Shown here: one piece after another, positions 8,468 through 16,677 of the stretch
Position numbering within the stretch: position 1 is the stretch's first letter
How the letters are laid out: every line of letters begins with the position of its first letter
Assembly (NCBI GenBank): GCA_025363655.1
Contig: JANYDK010000014.1
Span: forward strand, 1 to 64,000
Length of the DNA stretch: 64,000 nt
Source: Deltaproteobacteria bacterium
Lineage (GTDB): Bacteria > Myxococcota_A > Polyangia > Polyangiales > JADJMO01
Direction: 5' to 3'
Translations under genes and position numbers: made by a program
The notes under the pieces: model-generated
Told to the model about the DNA's origin: nothing
Seen by the model: the letters and a program-made list of their open reading frames with translations, nothing else
Database searches by the model: none

Positions 8468-9169
8468 ATGCCGCACCGTCGAATCGTCCTGCCGCTCGAC
8501 GTCGCCACCGAGGCCGAAGCGCGTCGCCTGGCCGACGGGCTCGCCGCGCATGTCGGCGTCCTGAAAATCGGCCTCGAGCTCTTCACCGCGGCCGGTCCGT
8601 CGGTCCTCGCGCTCGGTGCTGCGCATCAGCGAGACGTCTTCCTCGACCTCAAGCTCCACGACATCCCCGAGACGGTCGATCGCGCCGTCGCCGCGGCCGC
8701 ATCGCATGGCGTCCGCTATCTCACGGTCCACGCCAGCGGCGGCGCGACGATGCTTCGCCGAGCGGCCGCGCGCGCCGAATCGAGCGGTGGAAAACTGACC
8801 CTCCTGGCGGTCACGGTGCTCACCTCGATCGACGCCGCAGAGCTCGCGGAAATCGGCGTCACGCGCCCCCTCGCCGAACACGCTGTCGCCCTCGCCCGCC
8901 TCGCTTGGGCGCAAGGCATCCGCGGCTTCGTCTGCTCGCCGCTCGAGGTCGCGGCGATGCGCAAAGAATTCCCCGAGGCGACGCTGGTCGTCCCCGGCGT
9001 GCGACCTCGTGGCACCGACGCAGGCGATCAGCGTCGCGTCGCCACCCCGGCCGAAGCGATCCGCGCCGGCGCCGACTTGCTCGTGATCGGACGGCCGATT
9101 CGTGACGCAGCCGATCCAGCCGCCGCCGCGCGCGCCATCTCCGAAGAGATCGCCGGGGCCTGCGCATGA
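8468..9169 (+). CDS. pyrF: Orotidine 5'-phosphate decarboxylase
   Basis: A 233-residue TIM-barrel enzyme that decarboxylates OMP to UMP in pyrimidine synthesis. The catalytic tetrad is visible: K33 in VLKIGLELF, and D60, K62 and D65 in FLDLKLHDIPETV. The phosphate-binding end VPGVRP, then DQRRVATPAEAIRAGADLLVIGRPI, is also typical. Length fits the bacterial short form. Its stop overlaps the start of the following rRNA methyltransferase gene by four bases (ATGA), so the two are translationally coupled. Confidence 0.93.
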   Translation: MPHRRIVLPLDVATEAEARRLADGLAAHVGVLKIGLELFTAAGPSVLALGAAHQRDVFLDLKLHDIPETVDRAVAAAASHGVRYLTVHASGGATMLRRAAARAESSGGKLTLLAVTVLTSIDAAELAEIGVTRPLAEHAVALARLAWAQGIRGFVCSPLEVAAMRKEFPEATLVVPGVRPRGTDAGDQRRVATPAEAIRAGADLLVIGRPIRDAADPAAAARAISEEIAGACA

Positions 9170-10008
9170 GCAGCGATCCTCGCGACGACGGAGACGAGGG
9201 GGATCGCGACGATCGCGACGGACGTGCGCAGACCCACGCGGAACCGGAACGGAGCGACGTGCGCTACGTCTGGGGAATCCAACCGGTGCGTGAAGCCATT
9301 GCCGCGCATGGAGGCAAGCTCCGTCGGGTCCTCGTCGAGCACCGCGCACGTGACGCCGAACAGCTCGAGGCCGTCGCCCGCTTCGCCCGCGATCGAGGCG
9401 CCACCGTCGAGCGCATCGACCGCAGCCAGCTCGACCGCATGGCCCGCGGCGAACGACATCAAGGCGTCCTCGCGGAGGCTCCGCCGCTCCAGCTCGTCGA
9501 CGAAGAAGAGCTGCGCGAGACCCGCGCAGGCGACGATGCGCCGCTCCTCATCGCCCTCGACGAGCTCACCGATCCCCAGAATTTCGGGGCGATCGTCCGC
9601 AGCGCGGTCGCCCTCGGCGCCAGCGGCGTCGTCTTCCCGCAAGATCGCAGCGCGCCGCTCAGCCAAGCGATGGGACGGGCCAGCGCCGGCGCCGTCGAGC
9701 ACGCGCGCCTCTGCCGCGTGCGCAACCTCGCGCGATACCTCGAAGCGTCCAAAGAGACGCTCCAGGTCGTCGGTCTCGACGCCGCGACGCCGCTCCACCT
9801 CCACGACGTCGATCTCACCGGGCCGACCATTCTCGTCGTCGGCGCCGAAGGAAAAGGCCTTCGTCGCTTGGTGAAGGGAGCATGCACGACGCTCGCTCGC
9901 CTGCCGATGCGCGGGCCGATCGCCTCGCTCAATGCCAGCGTCGCCGCCGCGCTCGCCCTCTACGAGGCGGTCCGTCAGCGGAGGAGCGCCGCCTCACGCA
10001 CGCCGTGA
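9166..10008 (+). CDS. rlmB: 23S rRNA (guanosine-2'-O)-methyltransferase, RlmB/TrmH family
   Basis: A 280-residue SpoU-class methyltransferase. After an acidic N-terminal extension of about 32 residues, there is the substrate-binding domain (RYVWGIQPVREAIAAHGGKLRRV), then the SPOUT domain with motif 1 DELTDPQNFGAIVRSA, motif 2 VVGAEGKGLRRLV and motif 3 IPM-like LPMRGPIASLNASVAAALALYE. RlmB methylates G2251 in the peptidyl-transferase P loop. TrmH-family relatives with other rRNA targets look similar, so the exact site is an inference. Confidence 0.85.
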   Translation: MSSDPRDDGDEGDRDDRDGRAQTHAEPERSDVRYVWGIQPVREAIAAHGGKLRRVLVEHRARDAEQLEAVARFARDRGATVERIDRSQLDRMARGERHQGVLAEAPPLQLVDEEELRETRAGDDAPLLIALDELTDPQNFGAIVRSAVALGASGVVFPQDRSAPLSQAMGRASAGAVEHARLCRVRNLARYLEASKETLQVVGLDAATPLHLHDVDLTGPTILVVGAEGKGLRRLVKGACTTLARLPMRGPIASLNASVAAALALYEAVRQRRSAASRTP

Positions 10009-10023
10009 CGTGCATGCCGTGAC

Positions 10024-11280
10024 GTGCGCACCGTGACGAATCGACCGTCGACAGGAGCCGCCACGGGAGGCGTCGCGCTCGTCGTCGGCTCGGCGTTCGT
10101 CCTCCATCTCGTGCTCGCGCCGCTTCGCCGGCTCTCCGGCGACGAGGCGTACTACTTGTGTGCCAGCCGCAGCCAGTGGCCGATCTCCGATCATCCCCCG
10201 CTCCTCGGTGCGCTCCTCGCGCTCGTCGATCACCTGCTCGCTGCCCTCCCCGTCGTCCTGCGCGTCCGCGCGCTCGCCGCAGCGCTCCAACTGTGCACCA
10301 CCCTCGGGATCGTCGCGCTCGTCGACGCACTCGTAGAACGAAAAGGCGAGGCCGCGCGCGCACGTTGGAGCGCTGCCGTGCTCGCCAGCTACGGGCTCTT
10401 TCCGATGGCAGGGGGGCTCCTGACGACGCCCGACGCCCCCCTCCTCGCCGCGCTCGCGTGGCTCTTCGCGATCCTCGCGCGCTCTCGAGAATCTTCGGCG
10501 AAGCGATATGCGTCGCTTTCGACGCCGCTGCTGCTCTTCGGGTTCGCGCTCCTCGCCGGCCTCGCCAAGGTCACCGGGCTCGTCGTCGTGCTGCTCGCCG
10601 CGTTCGAGACTTTGCGCCGACGTCGCCTCCGCGACGGCCTCGCGCTCCTCCTCGGCGCGCTCGCGGTCGCGCCGATCGTGGCGACGTCGCTCCGCCTACA
10701 GATCTCTCACGCGCTCGGTCACGGGCCGCTGATCTCCGCACCACGACTCGGGGCTCTCGCGGCCGTCAGTGCGTTCGTCTTCGGACAGCTCGCCCTCTTC
10801 TCGCCAGCAGTCGTCTTCGTCGCCCTCGGTCGGGCTGGTCGCGACACCTTTCGGCGCGCGCCGGCAGCGAGCCTGAGCGCGCTCGTCCTGCTCGGGCTCT
10901 GCCTCGTCTCTGCGATCATCTCGGGACGCCCTCCCGAGCCCTCGTGGACCGCGCCTCTCGGCATCGCGCTCTTCGCGGTCGCCGCCGCAGTGACGGCCCC
11001 GCTGCGCCCGCTCCGACGAGCAGTCCTCGCCATCGCCACCGTGCCCACGTGTCTCGCCGTGGCACTCTGGGCACTGCCTGGACCCTTCGCGTCCCTCGCC
11101 CACGACATAGACCCTCTTCGGAAGGTGCCGCACGTCGGCGAAGACCCTGGGATCGAACCCCCGTATGCAGCCGCAGCACGCCGCTGCGTCGAATTACTCG
11201 AATGCGATGAAATTCATTATATTTTCGATAGATACACGACGAGATTAACTGCAAATTCTCAATGGCGGCCCGGCCACTGA
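10024..11280 (+). CDS. Membrane glycosyltransferase of the PMT/ArnT (GT39/GT83) type, odd C-terminus
   Basis: A 418-residue polytopic membrane protein with about 9-10 hydrophobic helices. The first external loop carries LSGDEAYYLCASRSQWPISDHPPLLG, the DE and DHPP signature of lipid-sugar-dependent glycosyltransferases that transfer from polyprenyl phosphate sugars to envelope acceptors. It begins with GTG at 10024. The last 35 codons change abruptly to AT-rich codons (TTA, ATT, TAT, AGA, AAT) that are nearly absent from neighbours, and the protein lacks the usual extra C-terminal domain of the family. This suggests truncation or recombination at the 3' end. The acceptor is unknown. Confidence 0.75.
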   Translation: MRTVTNRPSTGAATGGVALVVGSAFVLHLVLAPLRRLSGDEAYYLCASRSQWPISDHPPLLGALLALVDHLLAALPVVLRVRALAAALQLCTTLGIVALVDALVERKGEAARARWSAAVLASYGLFPMAGGLLTTPDAPLLAALAWLFAILARSRESSAKRYASLSTPLLLFGFALLAGLAKVTGLVVVLLAAFETLRRRRLRDGLALLLGALAVAPIVATSLRLQISHALGHGPLISAPRLGALAAVSAFVFGQLALFSPAVVFVALGRAGRDTFRRAPAASLSALVLLGLCLVSAIISGRPPEPSWTAPLGIALFAVAAAVTAPLRPLRRAVLAIATVPTCLAVALWALPGPFASLAHDIDPLRKVPHVGEDPGIEPPYAAAARRCVELLECDEIHYIFDRYTTRLTANSQWRPGH

Positions 11281-11608
11281 ACGCGCGTCGAGCGCATTCG
11301 TCGTCGATTTCCATTCAATGGATCGACCGTCGGCCTTTCGGACGACACCGAATAACCGTGATGTTTTCTAGACTTGGCGCACGCAAGTCGATGCGACAGA
11401 CGAGAGTTCGACCCCTCACTTCAGGAAGTCGTTGAGGGTCTGCTCGTCGTTCGATTCGCGGCGGGAAACCAGCACGCGAGGCTCGGGGACGTGGCTGCGG
11501 TGTCCGCGCGAGCGTCTCGGCGTGGAGGAAGCTTCGCGCCGAACGGCTGACGCGGGCAACTGAAGCGCTCAGGCTGCGCCGAACTTGCCGCACGAGCTCT
11601 GCGATCGA
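11281..11608. other. Intergenic region of lowered GC with a hairpin, no gene recognised
   Basis: The stretch between two converging genes is less GC-rich than the window average. An imperfect two-part hairpin lies at 11410-11440 (GACCC...GGGTC outer stem and ACTTC/GAAGT inner stem), possibly a terminator without a T-run. Open frames here have no protein-like composition. Together with the atypical end of the preceding gene, it may mark an old insertion or deletion scar. Confidence 0.4.
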
Positions 11609-12775
11609 TCAGGTTCGTTCACGCTCGATCACGCGTCGCACGATGGCGATGGCGTGATCCACCTCGTCGGAGGTCGTCGACGGCGGCAACGAGAAACGGA
11701 CGGGGCCCTCGAAGCGCCAGTGCTCGTCCGGATGCGCGCCCCACATCGCCGTCATCGTCGACGAGGGCTCGGGCACGCCGGCGTGGCAGGCCGGGCCTCC
11801 AGAGACCGCGAGCCCTTCGAGGTCGAGCGCGGCGACGAGCTCAGGCGAAGGCCAACCGCGGAAGGACGCATGCACCACGTGCGGCGCGCGGGCGCCCTCT
11901 GCAACGTCGCCGTTGATGCCGACGCCGTTCGTGGCGACGAGCGCTGCCTGCAGTCGATCGCGGAGACGAGCGACGGCTTGGTAGTGGGCGAGCGAGATCC
12001 CCGCGGCGCGCACCGCGATGGCGAAGCCCGATGCGAGCGCCGCGTCCTGCGTCCCCGGTCGCAGGCCCCGCTCTTGTGCGCCACCGCGGAGCACCGGCAC
12101 GACTGGATGGCCCGGCCTCGTGCAGAGCGCGCCGATGCCCTTGGGGCCGCGGATTTTGTGCGCGGCGAGGACGACCGAATCGGCGTGCGCGAGGAATCCT
12201 CCGGGAGGCGGGGCGACGCGGCCGACGGCTTGGATGGCGTCGACGTGCACGACCGCGCCGTGCGCATGCGCCGCTTCTGCGACCTCGACGATCGGTTGGA
12301 TGACGCCGGTCTCTCCGTTCACGGCTTGGACCGCGACGAGTCGAACTCCACCGCGCGCGAGTTGGGCCCGCACGTCGTCGACGTCGATGGTCCCGCCACG
12401 CGTGACCTTGGCTTGCCGAAGCTCGACCCCGTTCTTCTCCAGGTGCTCGGCGACGGCGAGGATCGAGGCGTGCTCGATCGGCGCGAGGAGAATCGCTCCG
12501 CGCGGCCCCACGTCGTGCGCGAAGGGCGCGCGCAGGGCGATGTTGGACGCTTCGGTCCCTCCGCTCGTGAAGACGACGTCGCCCGCCTTGCCGCCGACCA
12601 ACTGGGCGACGACGCCGCGGGCTTCGTCGAGGAGCGCACGCGCCTTGCGCCCTTCGAGGTGCACGCTCGAGGGGTTTCCCCAAGCGTCTTCGTAGGCCGC
12701 AGCCATCGCCTCCACGACCTCGCGCAGCGGCGGGGTCGTGCTGTTCCAATCGAAGTAGATGCGCGGAGGAGGCAC
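11609..12775 (-). CDS. Cysteine desulfurase (NifS/IscS-like, class V PLP enzyme)
   Basis: A 388-residue enzyme that takes sulfur from L-cysteine to form a persulfide for Fe-S clusters or thio-cofactors. Seen: FDWNSTTPP start, WGNPSSVHLEGRKAR, the PLP-stacking H102 in PIEHASI, D179 and Q182 in HVDAIQAVG, PLP lysine K207 in AAHKIRGPKGIG, and catalytic C330 in VSGGPACHAG. The Cys loop is short, as in group II-like or NifS-like variants, with GGPACH replacing the usual SSGSACTS. No IscU scaffold gene is adjacent. Residues needed for catalysis are all present. Confidence 0.87.
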   Translation of the reverse strand: MPPPRIYFDWNSTTPPLREVVEAMAAAYEDAWGNPSSVHLEGRKARALLDEARGVVAQLVGGKAGDVVFTSGGTEASNIALRAPFAHDVGPRGAILLAPIEHASILAVAEHLEKNGVELRQAKVTRGGTIDVDDVRAQLARGGVRLVAVQAVNGETGVIQPIVEVAEAAHAHGAVVHVDAIQAVGRVAPPPGGFLAHADSVVLAAHKIRGPKGIGALCTRPGHPVVPVLRGGAQERGLRPGTQDAALASGFAIAVRAAGISLAHYQAVARLRDRLQAALVATNGVGINGDVAEGARAPHVVHASFRGWPSPELVAALDLEGLAVSGGPACHAGVPEPSSTMTAMWGAHPDEHWRFEGPVRFSLPPSTTSDEVDHAIAIVRRVIERERT

Positions 12776-12854
12776 GGCTTCCAGTTGTCTCGCCCCCGGG
12801 GAGGGAGCGCAACGAACGCGAGCGCTAGATATTAAATCCGTCTAGGCTGACGCG

Positions 12855-13202
12855 GTGATGATTCGGCCGGGTCCGCGCGCGCTCCTCCGGAGCCTCGAGG
12901 CGATCGCGCGCGAAGCTCAGACCAAAGTCCGCTACGAGACCATCGCCAGGCCGCGAGGCGTGCGCGCCGAGGATTCGATCGCACGGGGTGGCCTCTGCAC
13001 CGTCCGTGGCGAGACGATGATCGTCTGCGACGCGACGCTGCCGACCATCGACAAGGTGGTGGTGATCGCCGAGGCGCTCGACGCACTCGGGGTGCAGCTC
13101 CTGGCGTTGCCGCCGATTCTCCGTGCGCGACTCCGCACGAAGCTCGAACGTGCGTCGCTCAGCGGACGATCGGCAGGCGCGTCGGCATCCCTTCGCGGCT
13201 GA
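12855..13202 (+). CDS. Conserved-looking small protein, unknown function
   Basis: A 115-residue protein of mixed alpha/beta character (RSLEAIAREAQTKVRYETIA, then GLCTVRGETMIVCDATLPTIDKVVVIAEAL). The central GG-x-C-x-V-x-G-E pattern resembles short proteins found throughout deltaproteobacteria with no assigned function. Its last 44 bases overlap the 3' end of the convergent mrp gene on the other strand. Start is the ATG at 12855; an adjacent ATG one codon later is equally possible. Confidence 0.6.
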   Translation: MMIRPGPRALLRSLEAIAREAQTKVRYETIARPRGVRAEDSIARGGLCTVRGETMIVCDATLPTIDKVVVIAEALDALGVQLLALPPILRARLRTKLERASLSGRSAGASASLRG

Positions 13203-14271
13203 TCGTCAGCGTGCCGAGACGCTCCGCGTTCTTCTTCGCGACCTCTCGCTGCACCGCCTCGGCCAGCTCGGTGAAGGCTTTCCCGATCGGGCTCTGCGGC
13301 GCCGCCTGCACCACCGGGGTGCCTTGATCGCCCCAGATGCGAACCTGCGGATCGATCGGGAGCTGCGCGAGCAGGCTGGTCTCGGCGAAGTCGGCGACCT
13401 TCTGCCCACCGCCGCTGCCGAAGAGCGTGTGCTTCTTGCTGCAGCCGTCGCAGATGAAGTGGCTCTCGTTCTCGACCACGCCGAGGATGGGGATGTGCAG
13501 CTTCTGGCACATCGACACCGATTTGTAGACGTCGATGAGCGCCACCTCTTGCGGCGTGGTGACGACGACGGCCCCGGTCGCGCGCGTCTTCTGCGAAAGC
13601 GTCAGCGCGACGTCGCCAGTGCCGGGCGGAAGATCGAGGATGAGGTAGTCGAGCTTTCCCCAGTTCACGTCCTTGAGGAACTGCTGGAGCGCACCGTGGA
13701 GCATCGGTCCACGCCAAACGACGGCTGCCTTCGGGTCTTCGAGGAGGAAGCCGATGCTCATCAGCTTCACGCCGAAGCGCTCGAGCGGCTCGATGAGCTT
13801 GCCGTCGAGCGACGAGGGACGACCGGTGACGCCGAACATCGTCGGCACGCTCGGGCCATAAATGTCGGCGTCGAGGAGACCGACGCGCAATCCCTGCCGG
13901 GCGAGCGCCATCGTCAAGTTGGCCGCGACCGTCGACTTACCGACGCCACCTTTGCCGCTCATCACGAGCACGAGGTTCTTCACGCCGGGAAGCGGATCTT
14001 CGCTGGTGATTTCGCGTGACCCCGTCGCCGAGCGAAAGACGACCTCGACAGTCGCGGTGGGGAAAGTAGCCGCGAGCAACGCTCGCGCTTCGGCCTCGAT
14101 CTTCGTGCGTGTCTCTTCGCTGGCGCCGCTCTCGATCGATACGCGCACAGTCTCGGCCTCGAGAGCCGCGCGGAGCAGACCGCCTTCGACGAGCCCCTTC
14201 GCCGAGGCCGACGACGGATCACGGAGCGGACCGAGCGCCGAGAGGACGGAGTCGACGTCGAGCTTGTTCAT
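13159..14271 (-). CDS. Mrp/NBP35-type P-loop ATPase, iron-sulfur carrier (ApbC)
   Basis: A 370-residue protein. An N-terminal MIP18/DUF59-like domain (residues 1-90, VDSVLSALGPLRDPSS) precedes the SIMIBI ATPase with the deviant Walker A VMSGKGGVGKSTVAANL (104-120). Switch motifs DADIYGPSVP and LDLPPGTGD follow. The CxxC pair in ICDGCSKKHTLFGSGGG binds the bridging cluster in the dimer. Family members carry and transfer Fe-S clusters. The ATG at 14271 gives the normal family start; upstream residues in frame are not protein-like. The cysteine desulfurase gene lies close by on the same strand, a sensible functional neighbour. Confidence 0.9.
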   Translation of the reverse strand: MNKLDVDSVLSALGPLRDPSSASAKGLVEGGLLRAALEAETVRVSIESGASEETRTKIEAEARALLAATFPTATVEVVFRSATGSREITSEDPLPGVKNLVLVMSGKGGVGKSTVAANLTMALARQGLRVGLLDADIYGPSVPTMFGVTGRPSSLDGKLIEPLERFGVKLMSIGFLLEDPKAAVVWRGPMLHGALQQFLKDVNWGKLDYLILDLPPGTGDVALTLSQKTRATGAVVVTTPQEVALIDVYKSVSMCQKLHIPILGVVENESHFICDGCSKKHTLFGSGGGQKVADFAETSLLAQLPIDPQVRIWGDQGTPVVQAAPQSPIGKAFTELAEAVQREVAKKNAERLGTLTISREGMPTRLPIVR

Positions 14272-14453
14272 GGCGCACCTCGTAGCCTCGATGCCGTCCG
14301 TCGGCCAGACGCCACCGACACGCCCTTGCCTGCATCCATCTGTCGTCTCCCTCCCGCGGCTCCCGCGAGAGTAGGGCTGCGTCACCGACTTCGCGGAGCG
14401 CTGCCCGCGCCGAGCCTTGGTCGAAGGGCCATTTCTTGCTAATTGGAAGCGCC

Positions 14454-15449
14454 GTGGAAGCGACGAACGAACAGGCCCTGCCGCCGACCCTTTGGCAGCG
14501 CTACAAAGCCTCGCTCAAGCCGCTCGCGGTCGAAGAGCCGATCGACGTCGCCTGGCACCGTCTCCTTGCCTACGGCTTCGCGCGCGCCGCGTATCCGACG
14601 CCGATTTCCGCCGATGCCATCACCGTCGCGGCCATTTTCGTCGGCGCTGCCAGCGGCGTCTGTCTCGCCTGGCCCTTCCAGCATCACCTCCTCGTCGGCG
14701 CCGCGCTCTGCACCTTCTCCGCGGTGCTCGACTGCGCCGACGGTCAGCTCGCGCGCTTGCGTAAGAAGAGCTCGAGCTTCGGTCGCATGCTCGACGGCGT
14801 CTCCGACACGCTGGTGATGGCGGCGATCGTCATCGGCGCCGTCATCCATCTCTTGCAGAAGGGCGAGCCGTGGTGGTTCTGGCCCTTCGCCGCCGCCACC
14901 GCGCCGACGTGCACTTTCCACTTCGGCCACTACGACCACTACAAGAATCTCTATCTGCGCCTGACCGAGCCGACCTACCGCGAAGGCGAAGATCTCGAGA
15001 CCGCCCTCGAACGCAAGAAACAATCGCTCGCCGAGAAGCCGCCGGGCCTCGTCATGGGCTTCGTCTGGTGGCTCTACATCTACTACGTCACCAGCCAGAC
15101 CAACTACATCCGCGTGACCGATCCGTACACCTCTGGGCGCCTCGCGCTCATGCCCGCGTACGATGCGAAACAGGCCGAGATTTACCGCAGACACTGCCTC
15201 GGGCCGATGCGCATGTGGCGCACCTTCTTCGGGCTCGGCACGCACGTCTTCGTCTTCTCGATCCTCGCCGCGCTCGACCTCTTCGAGTGGTACGTCGTCT
15301 TCCGCTTCGGCGTGCTCAACGTCCTCAACTATGCGTTCGCTCTGCCGTGGCAGAGGCGCGCGTCGAAGGCCGCCTTCGAAGAGCTCGGCCTTCGCCTCCC
15401 CGACCAGCGCGGTTGGGATCGCAGCGAGAATTCCGCCGCGACGACGTGA
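14454..15449 (+). CDS. CDP-alcohol phosphatidyltransferase family protein
   Basis: A 331-residue membrane enzyme with the full CDP-alcohol transferase signature: D93, D96, G97, A100, R101, G110, D114 and D118 (motif D-x2-DG-x2-AR-x8-G-x3-D-x3-D). About six hydrophobic helices surround it. Such enzymes swap CMP of a CDP-activated alcohol for another alcohol, making phospholipids or phosphodiesters. It is followed 63 bases later by a nucleotidyltransferase and then an IPCT-like fusion, both likely suppliers of the CDP-linked substrate. The GTG at 14454 is preferred; a TTG at 14436 is an alternative. The substrates cannot be read from sequence. Confidence 0.85.
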   Translation: MEATNEQALPPTLWQRYKASLKPLAVEEPIDVAWHRLLAYGFARAAYPTPISADAITVAAIFVGAASGVCLAWPFQHHLLVGAALCTFSAVLDCADGQLARLRKKSSSFGRMLDGVSDTLVMAAIVIGAVIHLLQKGEPWWFWPFAAATAPTCTFHFGHYDHYKNLYLRLTEPTYREGEDLETALERKKQSLAEKPPGLVMGFVWWLYIYYVTSQTNYIRVTDPYTSGRLALMPAYDAKQAEIYRRHCLGPMRMWRTFFGLGTHVFVFSILAALDLFEWYVVFRFGVLNVLNYAFALPWQRRASKAAFEELGLRLPDQRGWDRSENSAATT

Positions 15450-15512
15450 CGCTCTCGCGCGAGAGGCCGGTCGCTTGTCGGCAAGGCCGCGCCCACCTAT
15501 CAGAGCGTCGTC

Positions 15513-16292
15513 ATGCGCGCATGCATCCTCGCCGCCGGCATCGGCCAACGACTCCGTCCGCTCACCGACGACAAGCCGAAGGCGCTCGTCGAGGTCGCGG
15601 GAATGAGCTTCCTCGATCGCTTGGTCACCCAGCTCGTGGCGGTCGGCGTCACCGAGCTCGTCGTCGCGACGGGCTTTCGTGAAGACGCGGTCGTGGCCGC
15701 TCTCGCCCGTTGCCCAATTCCATGGCTCGTCCGCCGCAACGACGCGTACGACAAGACGCAGAACAGCGTCTCCCTCCACGCATGCGCGGACGCACTCCTC
15801 GCAGGCGGCGCGCAAGACACCTTCAAGCTCGACGGCGACGTCGTCCTCGACATCGAGGCGCTGCGACGCCTCATCGAAAAGCTGCGTGAATCCCAGTGCG
15901 ATCTCGTGGCAGCCGTCGACGCACGGGACGATCTCGGCGCCGAAGAGATGAAGGTCACGCTCGAGGGTGGGCTCGCGAGTGGCAGCGATCGCATCAGCGC
16001 GTTCGGCAAGCACCTCGATCCGCGCACGAGCGTCGGCGAGTCGATCGGCGTCGAGTTGATCGCGGCGAAGGCACTGTCGCCATTTGTCGACGCACTGGGC
16101 GCGCTCGTCACGTCGGGGACGACGAATCTCTACTACGAGGATGTCTATGATCGATTGCTCCCAGGTCGTGGCGCCGCACGGACACTCGATACGCGCGCGG
16201 TGATGGTCGGCGATCTCCCATGGACGGAGGTCGACACCGCCGCCGACCTCGCTCGCGCGGCAACGATCGCCCTGAAAACCCGTCTTTCTTGA
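15513..16292 (+). CDS. Nucleotidyltransferase, phosphocholine/phospho-alcohol cytidylyltransferase-like
   Basis: A 259-residue Rossmann-like NTP transferase. The signature LAAGIGQRLRPLTDDKPKALV occupies residues 6-26. Next come FLDRLVTQL and QNSVSLHACADAL, then the Mg-binding FKLDGDVVLD. The QNSVSL feature resembles LicC-type phosphocholine cytidylyltransferases and related enzymes. It would join a CMP to a phospho-alcohol. Together with the CDP-alcohol transferase upstream and the fused enzyme downstream it suggests one pathway with two nucleotidyltransfer steps. The actual alcohol is unknown. Confidence 0.8.
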   Translation: MRACILAAGIGQRLRPLTDDKPKALVEVAGMSFLDRLVTQLVAVGVTELVVATGFREDAVVAALARCPIPWLVRRNDAYDKTQNSVSLHACADALLAGGAQDTFKLDGDVVLDIEALRRLIEKLRESQCDLVAAVDARDDLGAEEMKVTLEGGLASGSDRISAFGKHLDPRTSVGESIGVELIAAKALSPFVDALGALVTSGTTNLYYEDVYDRLLPGRGAARTLDTRAVMVGDLPWTEVDTAADLARAATIALKTRLS

Positions 16293-16677
16293 GTTGTTTT
16301 CGAGAGCCAGCCGCAGCCGTCAGTGACATGTCGATGAAGTCGTTCCGCGCGAACACACCTTCGCGGAAACAACCGATTCGGACTTGGCCTTGCGGTTGCA
16401 GTGTTGGGAAGGCAGCTCCGTCGAACCGCCTGGAAACAGTCCGTTTCGTCGTGGGTTGTGTAGTGAAGACCGTGACCGAGTCGCTCGACGCCGCATCTCT
16501 GCCGCATACCCAAGTGCGGGAATGACGGCGTGTGCGGCCTAGGCACAGATGTGGCGAGACGACGTCAGGTTGATGACCCCGTGAAAAATTCGTGGCTTTT
16601 CGTTGCCGTTTCGTCGCGGACCGTGATACCCGGTGCCCGCGATCCCGGCTTCGTAGAGGCTTGCGAGGAGCTTGATC
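16293..16677. other. Long intergenic region, possible leader of the fusion gene
   Basis: This 385-base stretch between two same-strand pathway genes holds no convincing open frame. GC content is lower than in the genes. A purine-rich GAGGAGC at about 16664-16670 lies just before the ATG at 16678 and fits a ribosome binding site. No known riboswitch class was recognised by eye, but the length is unusual inside this gene-dense stretch. Confidence 0.4.

Noticed and set aside
11148-11200. A tRNA-like stretch (GGGATCGAACCCCCG) on the minus strand inside the glycosyltransferase gene
   Set aside because: The T-arm bases do not pair correctly and no acceptor or anticodon stem can be drawn; it is coding sequence that happens to look like a T loop.
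16293-16677. Riboswitch before the nucleotidyltransferase-aminotransferase fusion
   Set aside because: The leader is long enough, but no known aptamer core or terminator with T-run could be recognised, so only a plain intergenic entry is given.
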